Source of the DNA: JBBITW01 sp037440525
Lineage (GTDB): Bacteria > Desulfobacterota > BSN033 > UBA1163
Assembly: GCA_037440525.1 (NCBI GenBank)
Contig: JBBITW010000147.1
Span: 1 to 8,721 of the forward strand
Direction of reading: 5' to 3'
DNA length: 8,721 nucleotides
In this document: piece by piece, positions 1-6,580 of the stretch
How the letters are laid out: every line of letters starts with the position of its first letter
How positions within the stretch are numbered: position 1 is the first letter of the stretch
Notes under the pieces: model-generated
Seen by the model: the letters and a program-made list of their open reading frames with translations, nothing else
What the model was told of the DNA's origin: nothing
The model's database searches: none
Translations under genes and position numbers: made by a program

Positions 1-57
1 ACCTCATTTCTGATATAAGATTTTTTCCCTTTCGTGTTCAAAAAATGGAAATTCATT

Positions 58-86
58 TTGACATTTTTATTTTTAACCTTTAATAT
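58..86 (+). promoter_or_regulatory. Possible sigma-70-type promoter before the mutase gene
   Basis: A perfect -35 hexamer TTGACA lies at 58-63. After exactly 17 bases comes TAATAT at 81-86, which matches 4 of 6 positions of the -10 consensus. Transcription would start at about 91-97, on or just before the mutase ATG at 97, so the transcript would have almost no leader. This agrees with the lack of a Shine-Dalgarno sequence before that ATG. The region is very AT-rich, so a chance match is possible, and a reading frame open from the window edge to a TAA at 81-83 could be the tail of an upstream gene. Confidence 0.4.
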
Positions 87-96
87 ACCTATTGCT

Positions 97-1707
97 ATGG
101 AAAATGATGATAAAAAAAGATTCGTAACAAAATCCGGTATCCTTGTAGAGGAGGTTCATACACCTTCTCACCTCGCTCGAATTGGCTTTGAATTTGAAAA
201 GGACCTGGGAGAACCTGGAGAATATCCATTCACAAGAGGGATTTACCCAGGGATGTATCGAAAGAACCCATGGTTGATGGCGCAATACTCTGGCTTTGGA
301 TCGGCCGAAGAGACTAATCTGAGATTAAAGGAATTATTGAAAAAGGGAACAACAGCATTAAATATTGCCCTCGACCTTCCTACTCAATTGGGTTATGATT
401 CTGATCATCCATTAGCAGATGGAGAAGTGGGAAAAATTGGAGTGGCTATCGATTCCCTAAGGGATTTGGAAGATCTCTTCGATGGGATTTCCCTATCAAA
501 GATTAAAAACATCAGCTGTATTGCAAACGCAATCAGCCCTATAATGCTATCCATGTTCATTCTCCTGGGAGAAAAACAGGGGGTTGATCCCAAGGAGTAT
601 TCCGTATATCTGCAAAATGATATTCTAAAAGAATTTGGAGCACGTGGAACTTATATATTCCCGCCACTGCCATCATTAAAACTATCTGTGGATGTATTAG
701 AATACTGCACTGATAACTACCCAAATTACAATACCATATCTTTCTGTGGTTACCATTTTAGAGAAGCCGGGGGTAATGCAATTCAGGAGTTGGCCTTTAC
801 CCTCGCCAATGCCATCGCCTATATTGAGGAGGCCTTAAGAAGAGGATTGGAGATCGATTCATTTGCGAGAAGTTTCACAGTATTTCTTGGCAGCAGTATT
901 GAAATCTTTGAGGAGGTTGCCAAATTTAGAGCCATGAGGAAACTTTGGGCCAAAATTTTAAAAGAGAGATTTCATGCAAAAGATCCCTCCTCATTAAAAA
1001 TCCCTATCAGGGCATATACATGTGGTAGCACCTTAACAAGACAGCAACCATTAAACAATGTGGTAAGGACAACACTTGAAGCACTTTCAGCCATATTGGG
1101 AGGTGTGCAATTGCTTGTCGTCTCATCCCTGGATGAAGCTTACAGTATTCCAACAGAGGAATACCAGACACTTGCCCTAAGGACTCAGCAAATAATTTAT
1201 CACGAATCAGGGGTGAGAAAAACTGTTGATCCACTTGGAGGTTCATATTATTTAGAATTCCTCACAAAGGAAATAGAGGATAGGGTTGAGGACTATCTCA
1301 ATCGTATTTTGGCTATGGGAGGAGCAATTGAGGCACTGGAAAAGGGTTTTATTCAGAAAGAGATTTCCAGCTCATCCTATGAACAACAAAAAAAGATAGA
1401 AAATGGTGAAGAGGTCATTGTTGGTCTTAATCTATACAGAGACGAAAAAACCATGGAGTTAAAAGATATTTTCAGAACCAATCCTCTCTCTCAACAAAGA
1501 CAAATTGAAAGGTTAAAGAGACTAAGACAAGATAGGGATAATGATAAAGTTAAACAGCTACTTAAAAAGGTGAGGATTGAAGCATTGAATGGAGGTAATA
1601 TGATTCCTTCGATTATGGATGCAGTTAAGGAATATGCAACAATTGGTGAGATCTGTGATGAATTGAGGCAGGTTTATGGTGAAGGTAAACCATTGGGTCT
1701 TTATTAA
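97..1707 (+). CDS. Methylmalonyl-CoA mutase family acyl-CoA mutase, catalytic (large) subunit
   Basis: This 536-residue protein is the substrate-binding TIM-barrel half of a coenzyme-B12-dependent mutase, which moves a thioester-bearing carbon group within an acyl-CoA by radical chemistry in the cytoplasm. Family signatures include YPFTRGIYP (43-51), QYSGF (63-67), DLPTQLGYDSDHP (93-105), QNDILKE (173-179), GYH (218-220) and DPLGGSYY (near 400). Residues matching Tyr89, Gln197, Arg207, Tyr243 and His244 of Propionibacterium mutase are kept (Y64, Q173, R183, Y219, H220). Several positions expected to contact CoA differ: A62, N89, R305 and Y307 stand where Arg, Ser, His and Gln are usual. The protein ends where separate large subunits end, so there is no C-terminal B12-binding domain and a partner subunit is required. 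I chose ATG 97 because homology begins soon after it; the GTG at 34 adds a hydrophobic stretch unsuited to a cytoplasmic enzyme. The exact substrate is unknown; a carboxylated acyl-CoA is likely. Confidence 0.9.
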   Translation: MENDDKKRFVTKSGILVEEVHTPSHLARIGFEFEKDLGEPGEYPFTRGIYPGMYRKNPWLMAQYSGFGSAEETNLRLKELLKKGTTALNIALDLPTQLGYDSDHPLADGEVGKIGVAIDSLRDLEDLFDGISLSKIKNISCIANAISPIMLSMFILLGEKQGVDPKEYSVYLQNDILKEFGARGTYIFPPLPSLKLSVDVLEYCTDNYPNYNTISFCGYHFREAGGNAIQELAFTLANAIAYIEEALRRGLEIDSFARSFTVFLGSSIEIFEEVAKFRAMRKLWAKILKERFHAKDPSSLKIPIRAYTCGSTLTRQQPLNNVVRTTLEALSAILGGVQLLVVSSLDEAYSIPTEEYQTLALRTQQIIYHESGVRKTVDPLGGSYYLEFLTKEIEDRVEDYLNRILAMGGAIEALEKGFIQKEISSSSYEQQKKIENGEEVIVGLNLYRDEKTMELKDIFRTNPLSQQRQIERLKRLRQDRDNDKVKQLLKKVRIEALNGGNMIPSIMDAVKEYATIGEICDELRQVYGEGKPLGLY

Positions 1708-1743
1708 ATCGATATTCTTGATTTTATTAATGGGTGATTTTCT

Positions 1744-2169
1744 ATGACAGATCAAAAATCTGAAAAGAAGGCTATTCCCATAAGGGAAGGGCTCTTTGTA
1801 ATTCCTTCAAAACCGAATGAAAGGCCGTATCTTATAGGAAGCAGATGTAAAGCCTGCGGTAAAACTGCCTTCCCAAAAAGGGCCATCTGTTCGGAATGTT
1901 TCAGCGAAGAGTTGGAGCTTATCCCTTTAAGTAGGAAGGGTAAACTCTATACTTTTACAATTATTGGATATCCCCCACCAGGAGTAGAAGCCCCATATGC
2001 AATAGGTTATGTTGATCTTCCCGAGGGGGTGAGGGTATTTTCTATTCTTGTGGATTGGGAAAAAGAAAATCTAAGATTGGGTATGGATGTGGAGTTAGTT
2101 ATTGGAAGGTTTAAAGAGGACAAAGAAGGAAATGAGGTTTTAACATATAAATTCAGGCCTGTTTCTTGA
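1744..2169 (+). CDS. Zn-ribbon/OB-fold (DUF35) protein, likely thiolase partner
   Basis: This 141-residue protein has an N-terminal helix region, then a rubredoxin-like zinc ribbon with two CxxC pairs (C35/C38 and C49/C52). A small beta-rich OB-fold domain follows (about residues 60-138) with the family-typical LYTFTII and PYAIGYVDL strands. DUF35 proteins form complexes with thiolase-like enzymes and are thought to shape or cover the CoA-binding site; BbsA of the benzoylsuccinyl-CoA thiolase BbsAB is such a case. Here a thiolase gene begins 16 bases downstream, so the same partnership is likely. The start is supported by GGTGAT at 1733-1738, a partial Shine-Dalgarno match five bases before the ATG. 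The gap to the mutase gene is 36 bases with no terminator. Probably no catalytic activity of its own (inference). Confidence 0.9.
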   Translation: MTDQKSEKKAIPIREGLFVIPSKPNERPYLIGSRCKACGKTAFPKRAICSECFSEELELIPLSRKGKLYTFTIIGYPPPGVEAPYAIGYVDLPEGVRVFSILVDWEKENLRLGMDVELVIGRFKEDKEGNEVLTYKFRPVS

Positions 2170-2185
2170 GAGAAAGGAAGCTCAA

Positions 2186-3337
2186 ATGAGGGGCGTATAT
2201 ATTATCGGTGTAGGAATGACAAGACTTGGGAAATTTCCAGAAATCCCCATGACTGATTTGGCTCGTAAAGCCTTCTTAGATGCCATTAAGGACTCAAGAA
2301 TTAACCCGAGGGAGATAGAAGCGGCCTTTATCGGCCATGTCCGACAGGCTGGCCAGGGGGCTATGATAGGACAAAGAATTATGAGAGAGGTGGGGGTTAC
2401 AGGTATTCCAATCCTGAATGTTGAAAATATCTGCTCAAGTGGTTCAAGTGCTATTTGGTGTGCATTCAATTTCATCTCTTCAGGAAAATTTAATATCGCA
2501 CTCGCACTCGGGGTGGAACAACTATCCATCCTCGGCAAAGGGGTTATCCCACCGAGGCAAGAGGACCTTGAAGGATTGCAAGGTGCTACCCTGCCCTCCT
2601 ATTTTGCCATGGTAGCCCGAAGGCATATGTATGAATACGGAACAACAATCCAACAGATTGCAAAGGTCTCTATAAAAAATCATAAGAATGGGTGTTTAAA
2701 TCCCTATGCACAATTCCAAAAAGAGATTACCTTTGAAGAGATATGTAATTCACCAATGGTTGCAGATCCTCTTACTGTGCTTCATTGTTGTCCCACAGGG
2801 GATGGAGCTGCTGCAGCAATTCTTTGCAGTGAGGAAATTGTTAGAAGATATGGTTCAAGGGCAATTAGAATTTCGGCCTCTGTTTTAAAATCTGGTACAT
2901 ATGACGGGGGCTGGAGGGATATAACAACAAATGAACAGACAAAAAGGGCCGCCAAAGAAGCATATGAAATATCAGGAATTGGTCCTGAAGATCTGGATGT
3001 TATAGAACTTCACGATTGTTTTACTATTGCAGAGATTTATCACTATGAAAATCTCGGGCTATGCAAGAAAGGTGAGGGAGGTAGATTGATTGATGAAGGG
3101 GTTACTGAATTGGGAGGAAGGATACCAGTGAATCCAAGTGGAGGACTTTTGGCCAAAGGTCACCCATTGGGGGCAACAGGAGTAGCCCAAATTGTAGAGG
3201 TAGTCTGGCAACTTCGCGGGGAGGCGGGGAAGCGGCAGGTTAAAGATGCAAGAATCGGTCTCACCCACTGTCTTGGTGGAGTTGTGGATGGCCTTGACCT
3301 CGGGGCATGCACAGTACATATCCTTAAGAAGGAGTGA
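2186..3337 (+). CDS. SCP2-type thiolase family protein (acyl-CoA thiolase)
   Basis: This 383-residue thiolase probably cleaves a 3-oxoacyl-CoA with free CoA, the last step of a beta-oxidation-like route. The nucleophilic cysteine is C83 in the motif NICSSGSSA. The HDCF motif (H276-F279) is the hallmark of the SCP2/SCPx-type group, where its His and Cys serve in catalysis. H326 sits in NPSGGLLAKGHPLGATG, the usual C-terminal histidine motif. The closing THCLGG motif has a cysteine (C362) where many relatives that I recall have Asn. Length is typical for the group. AAGGA at 2174-2178 serves as ribosome binding site. With the DUF35 gene just before it, the pair resembles BbsA-BbsB. It could also be a condensing or non-decarboxylating enzyme working in the other direction; the catabolic neighbours make thiolysis more likely. 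Substrate unknown. Confidence 0.92.
   Translation: MRGVYIIGVGMTRLGKFPEIPMTDLARKAFLDAIKDSRINPREIEAAFIGHVRQAGQGAMIGQRIMREVGVTGIPILNVENICSSGSSAIWCAFNFISSGKFNIALALGVEQLSILGKGVIPPRQEDLEGLQGATLPSYFAMVARRHMYEYGTTIQQIAKVSIKNHKNGCLNPYAQFQKEITFEEICNSPMVADPLTVLHCCPTGDGAAAAILCSEEIVRRYGSRAIRISASVLKSGTYDGGWRDITTNEQTKRAAKEAYEISGIGPEDLDVIELHDCFTIAEIYHYENLGLCKKGEGGRLIDEGVTELGGRIPVNPSGGLLAKGHPLGATGVAQIVEVVWQLRGEAGKRQVKDARIGLTHCLGGVVDGLDLGACTVHILKKE
3329..3334 (+). promoter_or_regulatory. Ribosome binding site that fixes the SDR start
   Basis: AAGGAG lies inside the last codons of the thiolase gene, four bases before the ATG at 3339. The frame stays open back to an ATG at 3246, but only the 3339 start has this site and places the nucleotide-binding motif at the usual distance from the N-terminus. 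The thiolase stop (3335-3337) and this start are one base apart, so translation of the two genes is probably coupled. Confidence 0.8.
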
Positions 3338-3338
3338 T

Positions 3339-4124
3339 ATGGAAAAGAATATTCGTAAAGTAGCTATTGTAACAGGTGGGGCATCAGGTATTGGGAAGGC
3401 AGTCTCTTTAAAACTATTTGAGGAGGGTCATCAGGTTATTATCTGTGACAAAAATATAAAGGCAGCAAGGCTATTAGAGAAAAGAGATATTCAAGAAGGT
3501 AACGAAATTGTCTCTCAATATCTCGATGTAAGCAACTCTAAAAGTGTAAAATCAGTATTTAAGGATATATTTAAAAAATATGGAGGGATCGATATACTTG
3601 TTAATTCAGCAGGAATTACTACCCCTCCCACCCCTCTGTTTAAAAAGAGTGACAAAGATTTTAAAAAGGTGGTTGATGTCCATCTCATGGGAACCTTTTA
3701 TTGTATGCGAGAGGCTTCATCCTATATGCTCAGGAAAAGGTTTGGCAGAATTATCAATATCTCCTCAAGGGCCGGAATCTTTGGTCTTTATGGAAAATGT
3801 AATTATAGCGCTGCTAAAGCAGGAATTATTGGATTGAGTCATACTGCGGCTAAGGAGCTTTTCCACCATGGAATTACTGTAAATGTAATAGCACCTGGTG
3901 GTATAAGGACTCCATTGTCGAGCCCGATCCTAAATAAAAAAATAGGCCGTCGTTCTCGCCTTGATTTGGTGGTTGGAGAACCTATTGATGTTGCTCATCT
4001 CGTATCATTTCTCGCTAAAGAGGAATCTTATCTGATAAATGGGATTGTAATCATTCTTGACGGAGGCGGGTATCTCTGGCATGGCATGGATGAAAAATTT
4101 TCAAATATCATAAAATCAATTTAA
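3339..4124 (+). CDS. Short-chain dehydrogenase/reductase, probable NAD-dependent 3-hydroxyacyl-CoA dehydrogenase
   Basis: This 261-residue classical SDR has the glycine-rich cofactor motif TGGASGIG (12-19), NSAG (89-92), the catalytic serine in INISS (S143) and YSAAK with Y156 and K160. D37 at the end of the second beta strand favours NAD(H) over NADP(H). The catalytic tetrad Asn, usually in an NxxGTF context, is His here (H115 in DVHLMGTF), a variant that I recall from other SDRs. The C-terminal stretch with ILDGGGYLW is also typical. Its place directly after a thiolase, with a one-base gap, suggests that it oxidises the 3-hydroxyacyl-CoA that gives the thiolase substrate; BbsC/BbsD of toluene degradation are SDRs in the same role. 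The substrate is not visible in the sequence, and another alcohol or ketone substrate remains possible. Confidence 0.88.
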   Translation: MEKNIRKVAIVTGGASGIGKAVSLKLFEEGHQVIICDKNIKAARLLEKRDIQEGNEIVSQYLDVSNSKSVKSVFKDIFKKYGGIDILVNSAGITTPPTPLFKKSDKDFKKVVDVHLMGTFYCMREASSYMLRKRFGRIINISSRAGIFGLYGKCNYSAAKAGIIGLSHTAAKELFHHGITVNVIAPGGIRTPLSSPILNKKIGRRSRLDLVVGEPIDVAHLVSFLAKEESYLINGIVIILDGGGYLWHGMDEKFSNIIKSI

Positions 4125-4138
4125 AGGAGGTAAAGAAT

Positions 4139-5116
4139 ATGAGAAAATGGGGATTTTTATCAATTCTATCTGTTTTGGTCATCTTCTGTTTATTAACATC
4201 ATGGAACGTTTCGGAGTCCTACCCCACTAAAACAATTGAAATAATGTGCCCTTATACCCCTGGTAGTTCGATGGATATTATGTCCAGGCTCATTGCAGAA
4301 ATTGCCCCTAAATATCTTAAACAATCTGTTGTAGTAATCAATAAACCGGGTGCCGCTGGAAGTATTGCGGCTGCTGATGTGATAAGCTCACCCCCTGATG
4401 GTTACAAACTGGTCACACTGACTAATTTCTTTTTTGCTACCACAATCAAGACCCAAAGGGTTCCCTTTAAACAGAATGACCTTGTTCCCATAGCAAATTT
4501 TATGGAGTATAAGTTAGGTATGATTGTAAAAGGTGATTCACCTTTTAAGACTTTTAATGAGCTTCTTGAATATGGAAGAAAAAATCCTGGGAAATTGAGA
4601 TGGGCTCATACAGGTAGAGGGATCACCCTTCACCTTAATGGGCTATTAATATTTAGAAAGGCAGGGGTCGAAGCAATAGATGTCCCCTATAAGGGAAGCC
4701 CTGAGAAGCTTGCTGCTTTATTGGGTGGACATGTAGATGCATCAACAATGGTTTATGGGGCTGTAAAAGACCATGTGAAGGCAGGAAAGGTGAGATACCT
4801 GATCTTCTTCAGCGACAGAAGGTATAGCGATCCATCGGACGTGCCATCTGCGGTTGAGTTAGGGTTTCCTGAGGCCGCAAAGCTAATTACATTTGTTGGT
4901 CTATATGCCCACAAAAATACACCCGAGGATATCAAAAAAATCCTGATCAATGCATTCAGAAATGTCTATGAAGATCCAGAATTTAAGAAAGGAATTGAAA
5001 AGATTGGAGAAGAACCTCGATTCGGTGGACCTGAGTTCTTGATGGAGGCAATCAAAAGGGGTGAGGAGGTTGGTGTCCCGATAATCAAGGAATTGGGGCT
5101 TTATGTAGGACCATAA
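4139..5116 (+). CDS. TctC/Bug-family periplasmic solute-binding protein
   Basis: This 325-residue protein is a receptor of the tripartite tricarboxylate transporter (TTT) type and binds an organic acid in the periplasm. An N-terminal signal peptide is plain: positive MRKWG, a hydrophobic core (about 6-20), then a likely cleavage before YPTKTIEIM near residue 28. Family motifs include CPYTPGSSMDIMSRL (36-50), NKPGAAGSIAAADV (68-81), PDGYKL, and VPYKGSPEKLAALLGGHVD in the middle. C17 lies in the hydrophobic core without a proper lipobox, so a soluble periplasmic form is more likely than a lipoprotein. The ribosome binding site AAAGGAGG (4123-4130) is the strongest in the window and overlaps the preceding stop codon, in keeping with high expression. 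TctA and TctB membrane genes are absent from the window. Its position among CoA enzymes suggests that it captures the pathway's starting acid, which I cannot identify. Confidence 0.92.
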   Translation: MRKWGFLSILSVLVIFCLLTSWNVSESYPTKTIEIMCPYTPGSSMDIMSRLIAEIAPKYLKQSVVVINKPGAAGSIAAADVISSPPDGYKLVTLTNFFFATTIKTQRVPFKQNDLVPIANFMEYKLGMIVKGDSPFKTFNELLEYGRKNPGKLRWAHTGRGITLHLNGLLIFRKAGVEAIDVPYKGSPEKLAALLGGHVDASTMVYGAVKDHVKAGKVRYLIFFSDRRYSDPSDVPSAVELGFPEAAKLITFVGLYAHKNTPEDIKKILINAFRNVYEDPEFKKGIEKIGEEPRFGGPEFLMEAIKRGEEVGVPIIKELGLYVGP

Positions 5117-5142
5117 TATTATTCCTCTAATCAATAATATTA
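5114..5142 (+). repeat. A/T-only 10-bp inverted repeat at the end of the binding-protein gene
   Basis: TAATATTATT (5114-5123) and AATAATATTA (5133-5142) are perfect reverse complements around a nine-base loop. The left arm begins with the TAA stop codon of the binding-protein gene. No T-run follows, so it is not a standard intrinsic terminator. As RNA it would be a weak stem of A-U pairs only. It lies in the longest intergenic gap (71 bases) and might protect the 3' end of the binding-protein message, or serve as a DNA palindrome for a regulator. In AT-rich DNA a chance origin is also possible. Confidence 0.45.
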
Positions 5143-5187
5143 ATCAATGCCTTTACCCAAGATTTCACAAAATCAGGAGATGAATAG

Positions 5188-6552
5188 ATGGCTGAAAAGA
5201 AATTCTGGAATAAGAAGATAGAAACATTACCACTGGAGGAAATCCGAAAGATTCAGTTCAGGAAATTGAAGAAACAGATGAATTATATATATAAAAATTC
5301 TGAGTTTTATAAGAAAAGATTTAAAGAAGTTGGAATAGAACCGGATGATATTAGGAGTTTGGATGAATTCAGAAATCTACCTGTATTTATAACAAAAGAG
5401 GAGCATCGAGAGGCCCAGGAAGAATCACTCAAAAGATATGGCCATCCCTTTGGGACTTTTTTATGTGCGCCACTAAATAAGGTTGTGGGGGTCTCTGCTA
5501 CCTCAGGAACCACAGGACTTCCCACCTTTTATGGATTTACCGAGCATGACATCCATGTAACCAATGAGGTTTTGGCAAGGGGTTTCTGGAGGGCTGGTAT
5601 CAGGCCCGGGGAAAGGGTGATACATGCCTTTGGAATGAGTATGTGGGTTGCCGGAATCCCTATGATACGCGCCCTTGAAAATATGGGAGCTCAGACAATT
5701 CCAGTTGGAGCTGAGGCTGGTGCAGAGCGACTGCTTCAATTTATTGACCAAACCCGCCCAACAACCCTTCTATGTACTCCATCCTATGCAGAACATTTGA
5801 TAGAAAGGGCACCAAAGTCTCTAAATAAAGATGTGAAAGATCTGGGGATAAAAAGGATTATTTGTGCCGGTGAACCAGGTGCTGGTCTTCCAGAGGTGAG
5901 GAGGAAAATTATGGATGCCTATGGGGCAAAAATCTTTGATTCAGCAGGTGTCCCATGGGGAATATATAACATTTCGTGTGATTGTGAAGAATATCATGGC
6001 ATGCATGTTGTCTGCGAAGATTATCATCTTTATTATGATATCATTGATCCTGAGACAAAAAAACCGGTTGAATGGAAGGACGAAGCTATCGGTCAGAAGA
6101 TATTGACATCTCTTGAATGGGAGGCTTCCCCACCTTTCAGGTATGATAGTGGAGATATTATACAGATATTTTCCAAAAAATGTGAATGTGGAGTTTCGGG
6201 TTTTCGTGTTAAATTCGTAGGCCGAGTTGATGATATGCTAATAGTCAAAGGAATCAATGTGTTTCCTTCTGCAATAAGAAATGTCATTAATTCATTCGTT
6301 CCAAAGGTTACAGGGGCATTTAAAATCATTCTCGAAAATCCACCCCCGAGGGTAATACCTCCTTTAAAAATGAAGGTTGAATATAATGTTGGAATTAAAG
6401 AGGATGAAATAAAGTCTCTAAAATTTGAAATAGAGGAGAAGATATCAAATCTATTGAGATTTCGACCATCCATAGAATTCGTTCCACCTGAAAGCCTTGA
6501 AAGGACAGCCGGGAAGGTAAAACTTTTTGAAAAGAGGTATGAATCATCATGA
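5188..6552 (+). CDS. Phenylacetate-CoA ligase (PaaK)-like AMP-forming acyl-CoA ligase
   Basis: This 454-residue enzyme of the ANL superfamily should activate a carboxylic acid with ATP and CoA through an acyl-adenylate. Length and motifs fit the PaaK-like branch. The P-loop SATSGTTGLPT is at 103-113, CAGEPGAG at 226-233, the adenylate-binding RYDSGD at 318-323, and the hinge GRVDDMLIVKG at 345-355 is followed by NVFPS. A C-terminal lysine lies in RTAGKVK (K443 or K445). Cysteines near 264-276 and at C332/C334 (KCECG) match positions that resemble a metal-binding pattern in relatives. The segment that normally carries the Mg/ATP-binding Glu (YGxTE or similar) reads FDSAGVPWG, with no Glu there. 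AGGAGA (5175-5180) is the ribosome binding site. Together with the binding protein before it, the enzyme probably makes the CoA ester that enters the pathway. PaaK-like ligases are not limited to phenylacetate, so the substrate stays open. Confidence 0.88.
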   Translation: MAEKKFWNKKIETLPLEEIRKIQFRKLKKQMNYIYKNSEFYKKRFKEVGIEPDDIRSLDEFRNLPVFITKEEHREAQEESLKRYGHPFGTFLCAPLNKVVGVSATSGTTGLPTFYGFTEHDIHVTNEVLARGFWRAGIRPGERVIHAFGMSMWVAGIPMIRALENMGAQTIPVGAEAGAERLLQFIDQTRPTTLLCTPSYAEHLIERAPKSLNKDVKDLGIKRIICAGEPGAGLPEVRRKIMDAYGAKIFDSAGVPWGIYNISCDCEEYHGMHVVCEDYHLYYDIIDPETKKPVEWKDEAIGQKILTSLEWEASPPFRYDSGDIIQIFSKKCECGVSGFRVKFVGRVDDMLIVKGINVFPSAIRNVINSFVPKVTGAFKIILENPPPRVIPPLKMKVEYNVGIKEDEIKSLKFEIEEKISNLLRFRPSIEFVPPESLERTAGKVKLFEKRYESS

Positions 6553-6580
6553 AGGTAATTCAAGAAGGAGGAAGGAATAG

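Noticed and set aside
3..83. A frame open from the window edge to a TAA at 81-83, possibly the end of an upstream gene
   Set aside because: Only 26 codons are visible, rich in Phe and Ile from AT-rich DNA, with no recognisable motif. It cannot be told apart from chance.
34..96. A GTG start at 34 that would give the mutase a hydrophobic, signal-peptide-like N-terminus
   Set aside because: MCM-family mutases are cytoplasmic, homology begins only after the ATG at 97, there is no ribosome binding site before 34, and the stretch contains the promoter-like hexamers. The hydrophobicity comes from T-rich codons.
97..1707. Mutase as a 2-hydroxyisobutyryl-CoA or isobutyryl-CoA mutase
   Set aside because: Those enzymes differ at the Tyr89 and Arg207 positions, whereas this protein keeps Tyr (Y64) and Arg (R183); the Asp of hydroxyisobutyryl-CoA mutase in the STDFD stretch is Ala here.
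1708..1743. A weak inverted repeat (AAATC/GATTT) between mutase and DUF35 genes as a terminator
   Set aside because: The stem is only five A/T-rich pairs and there is no following T-run; the gap is too short and contains the next ribosome binding site.
2182..2538. A 118-codon open frame on the - strand opposite the start of the thiolase gene
   Set aside because: No domain is recognisable and it lies opposite the strongly conserved thiolase N-terminus.
3246..3338. An earlier ATG for the dehydrogenase, overlapping the thiolase gene by 92 bases
   Set aside because: The added 31 residues do not resemble an SDR N-terminus, and the ribosome binding site at 3329-3334 supports the ATG at 3339.
4139..4220. 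Binding protein as a lipoprotein with C17 as the lipid-bearing cysteine
   Set aside because: C17 is within the hydrophobic core and is preceded by Phe, not the small residue that a lipobox needs; a normal cleavage site near residue 28 fits better.
6093..6563. A 156-codon open frame on the - strand opposite the ligase gene
   Set aside because: It is a shadow of the ligase frame with no recognisable domain; the + strand has clear conserved motifs across the whole stretch.
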